A DNA stretch of 64,000 bases from Streptomyces sp. SPB162 (GCF_029504575.1 NZ_JAQFII010000002.1:124001-188000); one strand, 5' to 3'. Positions 33,707 through 42,876 are shown, counted from the first letter of the stretch. Made by a program: numbers and translations. The notes: generated by a model from the sequence alone, not told the origin.

Positions 33707-35957
33707 TCAGATCTCCTGGGGTCGGACGAGGCGGGTGAACAGGGGGTCGTGGTCGAGCAGTTCGTCGTAGGTCCCCGAGGCGGTGACCCGCCCGGCGTCC
33801 AGGACGTGGATGCGGTCGGCCCGGCGGATGGTGCTGAGCCGGTGGGCGATGACGACGCGGGTGGTGGCGAGGGCGGCCACCGCGTCGGCGACGTGGGTCT
33901 GGGTGGCGTTGTCGAGGGCGGAGGTCGCCTCGTCGAGCAGCAGCACGGCCGGGCGCCGTACCAGCGCGCGGGCGAGCAGGATGCGCTGGATCTGGCCGCC
34001 GGAGAACCCTTGGGCGTCCTCCCCGATGCGGGTGCCGAGGCCGAGCGGCAGGGCCCGGAGTTCCGCGGCGATGCCGGCCTGTTCCGCGGCGGCCCAGACG
34101 TCGTCCTCGGTGACGTCGGGGTCGGTGCCCGCCAGGTTCTCCAGCAGGTTGCCGCGCAGCGTCCGGCCGTTCTGCAGGACGGTTCCCAACTGGCCCCGCA
34201 CCAGGCGCAGGTCGAGAGTGGCGAGATCCTGTCCGTCGTGGCGCACGGTGCCGGACTCGGGGGTGTCGAACCCCAGGATCAGCCGGATCAGTGTCGACTT
34301 TCCGGCGCCCGACGGTCCGACGACGGCGACGAACTCGCCCGCGTCGGCCCGCAGGCTGATCCGGTCCAGGGCCGGCACCGCCGCGCCCGGGTAGCGGAAG
34401 GTCACCTCTTCGAGGGCGACCGCGCCCCCCAGCACGCCCGGATCGCGGCGGTGCGGCCCTGAGTCGGGGACGGCCGGCGCCGCGAGCACCGGCCGCAGCC
34501 GGTCGAGCACCGGCGCGATGCCGTACGCGGTGGCCGCCGCGTGGGTCAGCTGGCCGAGCGCCAGCGCCACCTGACCCGCCGCGATACCGGCCGCCATCAG
34601 ATGCCCCGCGGACACGCTCCCGGTGCCTCCGGCGGCGGCAGCCGCCAGCAGCACCGCGAGCAGCAGTGGCTGCAGGGCTGCGGTGACGGCGCCCGAGGCG
34701 GCGTCGGCGCGCATGGCGGCGGCGTCCGCGTGCTTCTGCCGGGCGAAGGGGCCGGCCCAGCGGGCGAAGGCCTGGATCTCGCGGCCGGCCGTCTGGAGCT
34801 TGTCGATGCCCAGCAGCAGCCCGTACAGCACGCCGTGCAACCGGCCGTGCAGCGCGTACACCTCGGATTCATAGCGCTGCCTGCGCCGTCCCAGCAGCAG
34901 CAGGACGGTGACGGCCGCGACCGCGGCGAGCAGCAGCACCCCGCCGAGCCGCAGGTCCACGGTGAGCAGCAGGAGGAGCCCCGACAGGGAGAAGAACGCT
35001 CCCAGCACCGCGGAGACCAGCACCTCCGACAGGGCCTGGCGTGCCTCGGCCACCGCGTTGGCCCGGTGCACGAGGTCGCCGGTGGAGAAGTCCCGGAAGA
35101 ACCGGGCGTCATGGGTGAGCAGCCGATCCCAGACGGCCGGCTCCAGCGCCGCCTGGATCCGCCCGGTCAGCCGCACGGCGGCGGTGTTGCGGACCAGCAG
35201 GAGCAGCAACCCCGCCGCGGAGGCCGCGCCGAGCAGCAGCGCCAGCCAGCGCAACGGGTGGCCGTCGGCGGCCAGCAGGCGCGGCATGAGCAGCCCGGCG
35301 CTCAGCGGCACGAGCAGGGTCAGGACGGCGGTGAGCAGCCCAGTGCCCGCCAGGACCGCCAGGTCGCGCCGGGTGCCGGGGGCGCCGAGCGCGAAGCGCA
35401 GCAGCGAGCCGGGTGTCGGGGTGCCGGGCGGCAGCGGCCGGTAGAGCAGCAGCGCCTGACGCGAGCAGGCGGGCGCCTGGCGGCGCCTTCCCCGCCCGCC
35501 GCCCCCGGACCGCCGGGTCGTACAGCCGGTGACCGCGGCCGCGCGGCACGAGGGCCAGCGGGCGGCCGTCGTCGGAGGCGAACGCGATCATCACACCGGC
35601 GGTGCCGCCGGGATCACCCTGGCCGTCCGCGGCCGCCGGCAGGGTGACCTGTCGCCAGCGCACGCCCAGCCGCCGCAGCAGTGCGACGAGCGGGTCGCGG
35701 GCCGTGCGCACCGCGGCGGGCAGTTCAGTCGGCACCTCGATCCCCAGCGCGGGGCCGAGGGCCGCCAGGACGGCGAGCGCCTGGGCGGCGGCGTCCGGCA
35801 GCGGAACGACCGGCCCCTCCACGCCGGGGCGGCGGGCGGCGGGGGCGAGCCCGTCGAGCGCGGCCGCCAGGGTCGCGCGGTTGGCCGCCGCCGTCGCGTT
35901 CAGTGCGGCCGTCACGGCGACGGTCCGGCCGCGCTCCACCTGCTGAGTGGACGTCAT
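33707..35957 (-). pseudogene. NHLM-type bacteriocin ABC transporter (permease-ATPase), frameshifted
   Basis: Read as one protein of about 749 residues: an N-terminal domain ending LALVPRGRGHRLYDPAV, a six-helix exporter domain from about 200 (LLTAVLTLLVPLSAGLLMPR to HAAATAYGIAPVLDRLRP), then the ATPase with Walker A VVGPSGAGKSTL, signature FSGGQIQRILLARAL and Walker B VLLLDEATSALD. It should pair with the C39-type exporter encoded just upstream, whose stop it overlaps. The frame breaks near 35502-35506 (five C on the + strand); removing one base joins YDPAVR to QALLLYRPLPPG. The length of 2251 bp fits one extra base. The dimer probably exports the modified peptide. Confidence 0.85.
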
Positions 35958-38302
35958 GACTGCTCCTGCACGGGACGGTTCGGGGTCGGCGGGTCGGTCG
36001 GCGAGTCGGTCGGCGGTTCGGTGGGCGCACCGGCCTCGGACAGCAGCGTCCGGTAGCGGCCCGATACCCCGGCCAGTTCCGCCGGGGTGCCCTGCTGGAC
36101 GACGCGGCCGCCCTCCAGGACCACCACCCGGTCGGCGGACCGCACGGTGCTCAGCCGGTGCGCTAGCACCAGGCAGCTCGCGCCGCGCCGTCGAAGGTGC
36201 GTGTTGACCAGTGCCTCGGTGCGTGCGTCCAGCGCGGAGGTCGCCTCGTCCAGCACCAGCAGCGGAGGGTCGAGAGCCAGCGCGCGGGCCAGTTCCAGCC
36301 GCTGCCGCTCGCCCCCGGACAGGTTCCGCGCGTCCTCCTCGATCCGGCCGGCGTCCAGGCCGCCGCGGCCGCGGACCAGATCGGCCGCCTCCGCGTCGGC
36401 CAGCGCCCGGTGCAGGGCGCCCTCGTCCGCCGCCGGGTTCCACAGCGTGAGGTTGTCGCGGATGGTGCCCTCGAAGAGCCGCAGCCGCTGCTCCACGTAG
36501 GCGACCTGGCTGGTCACCACGGCGCGGGGCAGTGATTCGCGCGGCACGCCGTCCAGCAGTACCTCGCCGGTCCAGGGCCGCAGCACTCCGGCGGCGAGCC
36601 GGGCCAGCGTGGACTTCCCGCTGCCGCTCGATCCGACGACCGCGACCCACTCCCCCGGCCGCACCGTCAGCGAGATGCCCTCCAGCGTGGCCGGGCGGTT
36701 GGGGTCGTATCCGAAGGACACGTCCCGCAGCTCCAGCAGACCGGTGAGCGCGACAGGCCCCGCCGATCCGTCCACCGGGTCCAGGACGGCCGTCAGGTAC
36801 GGGTCGGGCTCGGAGAGCTCGACGTCGTCGAGGAGCGCGGACTGCGCCCGTGCCATCGTCAGCTCGGATCCGGTGCCGACGAGTTGGGTGACCGGCAGGA
36901 GGAACCCGTTGAGCAGTAGCAGGAAGGCCAGCAGGGTGCCGACGGTCACGCTGCCGCCGATCAGCAGCGCGGTGCCGGCCACCACGACGGCAGCGGTGCC
37001 CGCCGTGGTGAGCGCGGTCGGCAGCGACAGCGGTACGAGCACGGCGGTGGCGACGTTCTGCGCGGTGTCCATGGCCCGCGCCTGCCAGCCGGACCAGGAG
37101 CGGAAGAACGAGTCCTCCGCGCCTTCGGCCTTCAGCGTCTCGATGGCGGAGATCCCGGAGAAGGCCACTCCGTCGCGTTTGTGCTGCTCGGAGTGGAGTT
37201 GGTGCAGCATCCCGCCGCGCCGCCGGTCGGCGAGTTTCAGAGCCGCGACGTCGATGACGGCCACCGCCACCGGCACCAGGGCCAGCCGGGGTTGCAGCCA
37301 GATCAGGGCGGCGAGGTGCGCGGCCGCGGTGGCGGCCGCGGCCGCCGCCCCGGCGGCGCGGTAGGAGAGCAGCGCCGACAGGCCGTCGTTGATCTGGACC
37401 CTGGTCACCAGGCCGCCGAGTTGCCTGCGGTGGAAGAACGATCCGGGCAGCCGCAGCATGCGCCACAGGAATCCGGTCGAGGTGCGGGCCGCCATGTGCG
37501 CCAGCACCCGGTTGACGACGCTCTGCTGCAGCCAGGTGCCGAGCAGCACCGCGGCGGCCGAACCGCCGGTGGCCAGCACGAGCGGTGTCGCCCAGGCGCC
37601 GGTGCCGCCGATCGTCACCGAGGTGAGGTAGGCCCGCAGCAGGAACGCGGCGGCCATCGCGGGTACGGTGAGCACCACCGCGACCAACACGGCGACCAGC
37701 AGCGCGAAACCGTAGGGTCGCACTCGCGACAGCAGTCCCCGCAGGAACGGGAACCGGGCGCCGCCGCGTTCGAAGTCGGGCCCCGGTTCGAAGCCGACGG
37801 CGATGCCCGCGAAGAATTCCCAGAACTCCGCCGGGGTCGCCGAATGGCTGCCCAGCGACGGGTCGTTGACGCGGACCCGGCCGCGCTTGATGCCTTCGAA
37901 GACCGCGAAGTGCGGTCCGGTGACGAGCACCATCGAGGGCACCGGCACGGCCTCCAGGCCCAGCAGCCGGTCCTCGCCCCGCACCACCCGGCGGCCCCGT
38001 GCCACCAGGCCGTAGCGGCCCGCGGCGCGGGCCACCGCGGCGGCGCTCACCCCGTCACGGGAGACACCGCAGGAGCGGGACGCCTCGTGCAGGGTCGTGC
38101 GGCGGCCGAACGCGCCGAGGACGATCGCGAGGCAGGCGGCCCCGCAGTCCTGCTCCTCCATCTGCGGAACGACGGGCGTGCGCAGATGGCGGCGACGACG
38201 CGGCACGCGGCCGGCTTTCGGTTCAGGGGAAGGGTTCGCGGCGGCGACCACCTTCGGCTGCCGGTCCCGCTGTTCCTCCGCGGCTCGGGTGTCGAGGCTC
38301 AT
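35954..38302 (-). CDS. C39 peptidase-ABC exporter (NHLP/AMS type) for double-glycine leaders
   Basis: A 782-residue peptidase-containing ABC transporter. The C39 domain (about 40-170) has Cys53 in MEEQDCGAACLAIVLGAFG, His in GPHFAVFEG and Asp in RVNDPSLG, a complete Cys-His-Asp set. Six membrane helices follow (about 190-470), then an ATPase with VVGSSGSGKSTLARL, LSGGERQRLELARAL and LLVLDEATSALD. It would cut after the GG in the precursor (DTVSGG) and export the product. Its ATG overlaps the HlyD gene stop by 4 bp and its stop overlaps the NHLM gene start by 4 bp. The tail is Pro/Thr-rich repeats. Confidence 0.93.
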   Translation of the reverse strand: MSLDTRAAEEQRDRQPKVVAAANPSPEPKAGRVPRRRRHLRTPVVPQMEEQDCGAACLAIVLGAFGRRTTLHEASRSCGVSRDGVSAAAVARAAGRYGLVARGRRVVRGEDRLLGLEAVPVPSMVLVTGPHFAVFEGIKRGRVRVNDPSLGSHSATPAEFWEFFAGIAVGFEPGPDFERGGARFPFLRGLLSRVRPYGFALLVAVLVAVVLTVPAMAAAFLLRAYLTSVTIGGTGAWATPLVLATGGSAAAVLLGTWLQQSVVNRVLAHMAARTSTGFLWRMLRLPGSFFHRRQLGGLVTRVQINDGLSALLSYRAAGAAAAAATAAAHLAALIWLQPRLALVPVAVAVIDVAALKLADRRRGGMLHQLHSEQHKRDGVAFSGISAIETLKAEGAEDSFFRSWSGWQARAMDTAQNVATAVLVPLSLPTALTTAGTAAVVVAGTALLIGGSVTVGTLLAFLLLLNGFLLPVTQLVGTGSELTMARAQSALLDDVELSEPDPYLTAVLDPVDGSAGPVALTGLLELRDVSFGYDPNRPATLEGISLTVRPGEWVAVVGSSGSGKSTLARLAAGVLRPWTGEVLLDGVPRESLPRAVVTSQVAYVEQRLRLFEGTIRDNLTLWNPAADEGALHRALADAEAADLVRGRGGLDAGRIEEDARNLSGGERQRLELARALALDPPLLVLDEATSALDARTEALVNTHLRRRGASCLVLAHRLSTVRSADRVVVLEGGRVVQQGTPAELAGVSGRYRTLLSEAGAPTEPPTDSPTDPPTPNRPVQEQS

Positions 38303-39174
38303 CGCCCGGCCCCCGTACCCAGGATGACCTGGTAGGGGCGGCGCGAGCCGAGATCGACGGAGGCGTTCACGGACACCGGGCCGTACGCCGCGGGCAGCGC
38401 GTCGGGCCCGCCGTCCGGCACGGCGGTGATCGTCCAGACCGGATCCGCGCCCGCTCCCACATCGTCCCCGCCGAGCGGCAGCACGCCGTCGAGCGAGTCG
38501 GCGCGGGCCGGATACAGGTCCACGGCCGTGATGCGGGCGCGCACCGCCCCGGACGGCAGCGGCAGCAGGACGGACTGGCCGGGTCGCAGGCGTGCCAGGT
38601 CCCGGGCGGAACCGGTGTAGAGCCGCAACGTGGCCGGTTCGCCGGCCGGATCGAGGGCGAGCAGCGCGGCGCCGGCGGTCAGGGTGCCGCCGGGCGCGGT
38701 CAGCACACTCGCGACCGTGCCGTCCGCCGGAGAGCGGAGCTCGATGGTGGCGCCCTGGCCGGGCGCCGTGGTGCGCAGCAGCGCGAGGAGCTGCCCGCGG
38801 GTGACCCGGTCCCCGGGGTGGACCCGCAGGTCGAGCACCGTACCGGCGACGTCGGCGCGGGCGAGGACCGGCGTGGCACCGTGGGCCAGCACGCCGGGCA
38901 GCGACAGGGTGTTGGGGAGCGATCCCCAGCCCACCCAGGCGCCGCCCGCCCCCAGGGCCAGTACCAGCGCGACGAGCGCTGAGCCGAGCCGGCCGCCGAT
39001 GACACGGATCGGGCGGTCGAGGCCCGGTTCGAGCTGGGCCGCGGCGGCCGCGGCGGCGACCGTCACCGCATGGGTGGACGGATCCGTTCGCTCCGCTCGC
39101 GCGGGCGGTTCTCCGTCAGGGACGGCCGGGACGGTCTTCGCTGTGATCGGGACAGTGGTCGTCATCGCCGTCAC
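38299..39174 (-). CDS. HlyD-like/NHLM secretion accessory protein
   Basis: A 291-residue membrane-fusion-like protein: cytosolic N-terminus, one membrane helix at about 64-84 (SALVALVLALGAGGAWVGWG), then an extracytoplasmic biotinyl-lipoyl-like region (VAGTVLDLRVHPGDRVTRGQ, then SPADGTVASVLTAPGGTLTAG) and a beta-barrel segment (LRPGQSVLLPLPSGAVRARI). Such proteins couple the ABC exporter to the outer envelope. The start is GTG overlapping the P450 stop (GTGA), and its stop overlaps the C39 exporter start, so it is tightly coupled in the operon. Confidence 0.85.
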   Translation of the reverse strand: MTAMTTTVPITAKTVPAVPDGEPPARAERTDPSTHAVTVAAAAAAAQLEPGLDRPIRVIGGRLGSALVALVLALGAGGAWVGWGSLPNTLSLPGVLAHGATPVLARADVAGTVLDLRVHPGDRVTRGQLLALLRTTAPGQGATIELRSPADGTVASVLTAPGGTLTAGAALLALDPAGEPATLRLYTGSARDLARLRPGQSVLLPLPSGAVRARITAVDLYPARADSLDGVLPLGGDDVGAGADPVWTITAVPDGGPDALPAAYGPVSVNASVDLGSRRPYQVILGTGAGR

Positions 39175-40406
39175 ACCCCCGCGCCGAGGGCGGTGAGCTG
39201 CTTGACCTCGACGGGCAGTTCCCGCAGCCCGCCGAAGACGAACTGCTCGCTCCAGCGGGCGGTGCCCTCGTCGAGCGGGGTGCTCAGTTCCCGTTCGGCG
39301 CCCGCCGCGGCGAGCAGCGCCAGGACCGTTCCGCCGGCCATCAGCGACAGCGGAGCGCCCAGGCAGTGGTGCGGCCCGTGTCCGAAGGCCAGGTGTCGGC
39401 GCTCCGCCCGGGCCGGGTCGAATCGATCGGGGTCGGGGAAGCGGCGCGGATCACGGTTGGCGGCCGCGTACAGCAGCAGCACCACCCGTCTGGCGGGCAG
39501 CAGGGTGTCGCCGACCCGTACGTCGCCGCCCAGACCGCGGGCGCTGGCCCGTACCGGGCTGCCCAGTCGCTGGCACTCGTCGAAGACGGCCTCGGCGGTG
39601 TGCGGTTCCGCGCGGATCCCGGCGGCGAGCCCGGGGTTCCGCAGCAGCTGCCAGGCCGCGACCGCGAGGCCGGAGGTGAGGGTCTCGAGCCCGTTGGCGA
39701 ACAGCATGACGACGAAGGCGAGCAGATCCTCGTCGTCCAGCCGGCCCGCGTCCCTGGCCTGGACGAGGCGGCTGATGAGGTCGTTGCCGGGGCGCGCCGC
39801 ACGGGCGGCGCACAACTCCTCGACCCAGTCGCGGAACCCCTCGAACTCCGCGTCGAGTGCGGCGGTCCGCTCCGCTCCGGCGAAGGGGTCGAGCAGGGAG
39901 CGCGCGACGAGTCCGGCCCAGCCGGTCACCCGCTCGCGCTCCTCGGGCGGCACGTCGAGGATCGCGCACGACACCGCGACGGGCAGCGGCACGGCGAGGT
40001 CGGCGACCAGGTCGAAGGAGCCGGCGGCCAGCAGAGGCGCGAGCAGTTCCCCGGTGGTGGTCTCGATCCTGGCGCGGATCTCGGCGAGCCGGCGGGCGCT
40101 GAACGCGGCGGTGGCCAGGCGCTTGAGCCGGGTGTGGTCGGCGCCGTCCCGCATCGGCAGCGTCCGGGCGAGTACCTGGGCCAGCGCGGAGGAACCGGGG
40201 CGGTCGAGCCCGATCGCGGCGGGGTCCACCGCGGTTCCGGGGTGCATCAGGACGGTGACGATCTCCTCGTAGCCGGAGATGACGTGGACGCGTCCCAGGT
40301 CCAGTACCGGGGCTTCGGTCAGCAGCCGCCGGTAGAGCCCGGCGGGGTCGCGTCGCGCGGCCGGGTCCTGGATGAACCGCGTGAGCTGGTGGCGGAGGCT
40401 TTCCAT
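39171..40406 (-). CDS. Cytochrome P450 of the RiPP operon
   Basis: A 411-residue soluble bacterial P450. Heme-binding loop FGHGPHHCLGAPLS near 335-348 holds the proximal Cys. ExxR is in FDECQRLGSP, and the I-helix reads FANGLETLTSG, where the usual acid-alcohol pair appears as E-T. It should hydroxylate or cross-link the peptide; ferredoxin partners are not in the window. It is the first enzyme gene after the precursor and is separated from it by two strong hairpins. Its stop overlaps the GTG of the HlyD-like gene, so it is part of the operon. The substrate is inferred. Confidence 0.92.
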   Translation of the reverse strand: MESLRHQLTRFIQDPAARRDPAGLYRRLLTEAPVLDLGRVHVISGYEEIVTVLMHPGTAVDPAAIGLDRPGSSALAQVLARTLPMRDGADHTRLKRLATAAFSARRLAEIRARIETTTGELLAPLLAAGSFDLVADLAVPLPVAVSCAILDVPPEERERVTGWAGLVARSLLDPFAGAERTAALDAEFEGFRDWVEELCAARAARPGNDLISRLVQARDAGRLDDEDLLAFVVMLFANGLETLTSGLAVAAWQLLRNPGLAAGIRAEPHTAEAVFDECQRLGSPVRASARGLGGDVRVGDTLLPARRVVLLLYAAANRDPRRFPDPDRFDPARAERRHLAFGHGPHHCLGAPLSLMAGGTVLALLAAAGAERELSTPLDEGTARWSEQFVFGGLRELPVEVKQLTALGAGV

Positions 40407-40489
40407 GCCCGGTTCTCCTTGTCGGTCCGTGGGTCGGGCGGTCTTTTGGCTGGATTCGTCGTGTGCCGGGTGCGGGAAGAGGGGCGCCC

Positions 40490-40514
40490 CGGTGGGACCG
40501 TGTCGGTCCCACCG
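40490..40514 (-). terminator. 11-bp perfect stem, 3-nt loop hairpin
   Basis: CGGTGGGACCG (40490-40500) pairs fully with CGGTCCCACCG (40504-40514) around TGT. It lies between precursor and P450 genes and probably acts as attenuator or mRNA 3'-end, so more precursor than enzyme is made. Confidence 0.7.
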
Positions 40515-40539
40515 AGGCGCGGATTCCCGCGGCCGTGGC

Positions 40540-40571
40540 GGGCCGGCGGAGCGGTGGACGCCCGCCGGCCC
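40540..40571 (-). terminator. GC-rich hairpin after precursor gene
   Basis: GGGCCGGCGG (40540-40549) pairs with CCGCCGGCCC (40562-40571), a 10-bp stem with a 12-nt loop, some 60 bases after the precursor stop. Together with the next hairpin it forms a double attenuator. Confidence 0.55.
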
Positions 40572-40631
40572 GGCCTCAGTCGGCCGCTACTGCGTCAGGC
40601 TCGGAGGCCTTGCCAACCGGTGACCGTGAGG

Positions 40632-40793
40632 TCAGTTGGAGACCGAGCTGAAGGACGAGACGGGGCAGGCCGCGGAGAGCAGCGAGCTGACGCTGATGCC
40701 GCCGGAGACCGTGTCCAGCTCCTCGACCTCGATGTCGAACTGCTCGGTCTCGGCGACAGCGGCGGTCTCGGTGATGTTCTTGTCGTCAGCCAT
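40632..40793 (-). CDS. 53-residue RiPP precursor, Ser-rich core after a GG site
   Basis: Starts MADDKNITET with SD GAGAGGAG 6-8 bases upstream. The acidic leader includes EQFDIEVEELDTVSGG (residues 17-32). FDIEVEELD resembles leaders of thiopeptide and azole peptides, and the Gly-Gly suits the C39 exporter. The 21-residue core begins ISVSSLLSAACP and ends VSSFSSVSN: nine Ser and one Cys, no Thr. That suits Ser/Cys cyclodehydration and Ser dehydration. One Cys cannot form several lanthionine rings, which agrees with the degenerate LanM cyclase. The pattern recalls the goadsporin core in spacing but the sequence differs. It heads the leftward operon and is followed by two hairpins. Confidence 0.88.
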   Translation of the reverse strand: MADDKNITETAAVAETEQFDIEVEELDTVSGGISVSSLLSAACPVSSFSSVSN

Positions 40794-41074
40794 GGCCGAC
40801 TCCTCTCGATACACGGCGCCGGACCCTGGTGGGCCGGTCCGCCGTTTCCCTCTTCGCTTTCGGCCTCCGGTTTTCCCGGCCGCTTCCGGCGATGAGAGAA
40901 ATATGCACTCCGGTGCCGTCCGCACATCAGTGGAGAAAGTCAGGAACACCACCTGCAAAATGTCATACAGCTTTCTGATGACGTTTTACACATTCTCTGA
41001 AGTCGCAGTTCAGGAGGGTAAAATGACTTCACTTCCCCTTGCGGAGATTCTCCGGTCACGCGCACCATGTGCGC
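40794..41074. promoter_or_regulatory. AT-rich divergent promoter region of RiPP operon and ABC exporter
   Basis: 281 bp, strikingly AT-rich for this genome between 40890 and 41030 (CAAAATGTCATACAGC, GACGTTTTACACATTC). It must drive the precursor operon leftward and the ABC exporter rightward. CATATT on the minus strand near 40900 is a -10 candidate for the precursor. A strong SD, AGGAGGG, at 41012-41018 precedes a short frame described separately. Confidence 0.6.
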
Positions 41075-41130
41075 ATGAGAGAAATTCCCGAAGTCATAGA
41101 AGTCCTGGAATTGCGCCAATCCTACGGTGA
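41023..41130 (+). CDS. Possible 35-residue leader ORF overlapping ABC ATPase start
   Basis: ATG 41023 has the best SD in this area (AGGAGGG, 4 bases away) and opens a 35-residue frame starting MTSLPLAEILRSRAP. It ends inside the ATPase gene in another frame. The ATPase start at 41075 has no clear SD, so translation of this leader could bring ribosomes to it. It may instead be chance, or the true ATPase start joined by an indel. Confidence 0.3.
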   Translation: MTSLPLAEILRSRAPCAHERNSRSHRSPGIAPILR

Positions 41131-42019
41131 TTACGAGGCGGTACGCGGAGTCTCCTTCACCGTCCGGCGCGGGGAGCTGTTCGCACTGCTGGGGACCAAC
41201 GGGGCCGGCAAGACCACGACCCTCGAGGTCGTCGAGGGCTACCGGCCGCCCACGTCGGGCTCCGTGCGGGTGCTGGGCCTGGATCCCTACGCGGACGGGC
41301 CCGCGCTCCGCCGCAGGACCGGGGTGATGCTCCAGGAGGGCGGGTTCTTCAAGGAGTTGACCGTCCGCGAGACGGTGGACGCCTGGCGCCGCTTCACCGG
41401 GCGGGCCCGCGCCACCGCCGACGTCCTCGGCCGGGTACGGCTCGACACCAAGGCGGGCACCCGCGTCGGCCAGCTCTCGGGGGGTGAGCGCCGCCGGCTG
41501 GACCTCGCCCTCGCCCTGCTCAACGACCCCGAGTTGCTCTTCCTCGACGAGCCCACCACCGGCATGGACCCCGAGGCACGCCGCACCACCTGGCAGCTCG
41601 TCAGGGAACTGCGCGCGGCCGGCACCACCGTGGTCCTGACGACGCACTACCTGGAGGAGGCTCAGCAGCTCGCCGACCGCGTCGCCATCATGGACGCGGG
41701 CCGTATCACCGCCGCCGGCACCGTCGCCGAGGTCCTCTCCGGCCGGCGCAGCCGGATCACCTTCCCGCTGCCGCCCGGCGCCGCCGCCTCCGACCTGCCG
41801 CGCCTTCCCGGCGCCGACCTGGCCGTCCAGGGTGCCGCGGTGTCCTACGCCGTCGCACGGACGGCGCCGGCGCTGGCCGTGCTGCACGAATGGGCCGGCT
41901 CACGCGGTGTCGAACTCGACGGCATCGAGGTGCGGCAGGCCTCACTGGAGGACGTGTTCCTCGCCCTGGCGGCCGACCGGTCGGCAGTACCCGGCGAGCG
42001 CGGCGCCAGTCCCACGTGA
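41075..42019 (+). CDS. ABC transporter ATP-binding protein (probable self-immunity/export)
   Basis: A 314-residue nucleotide-binding subunit of the ABC-2/DrrA type: IEVLELRQSYGDYEAVRGVSF, Walker A GTNGAGKTTTLEV, signature LSGGERRRLDLALAL, Walker B LLFLDEPTTGMD, and switch His in LTTHYLEEA. The C-terminal 90 residues form the regulatory domain of drug exporters. It is divergent from the RiPP precursor and followed 24 bp later by its permease, the usual place for producer immunity. ATG 41075 is chosen for the normal N-terminus; GTG 41069 is possible. Confidence 0.92.
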   Translation: MREIPEVIEVLELRQSYGDYEAVRGVSFTVRRGELFALLGTNGAGKTTTLEVVEGYRPPTSGSVRVLGLDPYADGPALRRRTGVMLQEGGFFKELTVRETVDAWRRFTGRARATADVLGRVRLDTKAGTRVGQLSGGERRRLDLALALLNDPELLFLDEPTTGMDPEARRTTWQLVRELRAAGTTVVLTTHYLEEAQQLADRVAIMDAGRITAAGTVAEVLSGRRSRITFPLPPGAAASDLPRLPGADLAVQGAAVSYAVARTAPALAVLHEWAGSRGVELDGIEVRQASLEDVFLALAADRSAVPGERGASPT

Positions 42020-42043
42020 ACACCACGGCAAGGCGGCTGCCCG

Positions 42044-42853
42044 ATGACCTGGACCCGTTACGCCCACGGCCAGCTCCTGCTGTCCTGGAAGGTCTTCTGG
42101 CGCAACCGCCGCTCGACCTTCATCGGCTTCCTGCTCCCCGTCCTGCTGGACCTGTTCGTCGCGGCCCCGCTGCGCGACAAGGAGATCGGCGGAATCGGCG
42201 CGGCCGGCTACGTCACCGTCGGCTTCATCGGACTGGCGCTCGTCACGTCCTTCGTCAACCTCCTCAACGCGGTCGTGGCCCGCCGCGACGACCTGGTGCT
42301 CAAGCGGCTGCGCGGCACGGAGGTGCCGCCCAGCGCGGTCTTCGCCGGCCAGATCGGCGCCGCCGGCATCGTCGTCCTGCTGCAGACCGCGGTGCTGGGC
42401 GCCCTCGCGGTCGGGCTGTTCCACGCGCCGCCGCCCGCCGACCCGGTGCTGCTGCTGCTCGCGCTGACCGCGGGGTACCTGCTCTTCGCCCTGCTCGCCG
42501 TGGCACTTTCCGGGCTGACGCCGAGCGCCGAGACGTCCCCGCTGGTCGCGACGCCGGTGCTCATGCTGTGCATGTTCGGCGCGGGCGTCGCCACCCCGCT
42601 CTCCTCCCTCCCCTCCTGGCTGCAGGGGCCGGCGCACGCCCTGCCGCTGACGCCGGTCGTGCAGGCGCTGCGCACCGCCTGGTTCGGCCGGACCTTCGGG
42701 CACGAGAGCTGGAACGGCGGCCCGCTCGCCGCTCTCTCCTTCCTGCACACCTGGCAGTCCGCCGTCCCCGCCCTGCTGATCACCGCCCTGTGGACGGCCG
42801 CCGTGCTGGCGGCCGCCCGGCGCCTGTTCCGCTGGGAGCCGCGACGCGCCTGA
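42044..42853 (+). CDS. ABC-2 type permease subunit
   Basis: A 269-residue integral membrane protein with six helices (about 25-45, 58-80, 103-128, 138-160, 167-187, 235-258), family pattern FWRNRRSTFIGFLLPVLLDL at the start and LPLTPVVQALRTAWFG before the last loop. It pairs with the ATPase encoded just upstream to pump a small molecule or peptide outward. Placement opposite the precursor suggests immunity to the RiPP product. The gene ends in a hairpin. Confidence 0.9.
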   Translation: MTWTRYAHGQLLLSWKVFWRNRRSTFIGFLLPVLLDLFVAAPLRDKEIGGIGAAGYVTVGFIGLALVTSFVNLLNAVVARRDDLVLKRLRGTEVPPSAVFAGQIGAAGIVVLLQTAVLGALAVGLFHAPPPADPVLLLLALTAGYLLFALLAVALSGLTPSAETSPLVATPVLMLCMFGAGVATPLSSLPSWLQGPAHALPLTPVVQALRTAWFGRTFGHESWNGGPLAALSFLHTWQSAVPALLITALWTAAVLAAARRLFRWEPRRA

Positions 42854-42862
42854 ACCAGGCGC
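42846..42862 (+). terminator. Short hairpin at permease stop, convergent with esterase
   Basis: GCGCCTG (42846-42852) pairs with CAGGCGC (42856-42862) around AAC and contains the TGA stop. It sits between convergent genes and could end transcripts from both sides. Confidence 0.5.
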
Positions 42863-42876
42863 CGAAGGTCAGCCCG

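Noticed and set aside
40407..40631. A second precursor peptide between the Ser-rich precursor and the P450
   Set aside because: No frame with an SD and a leader-like sequence is present; the stretch is taken up by two hairpins.
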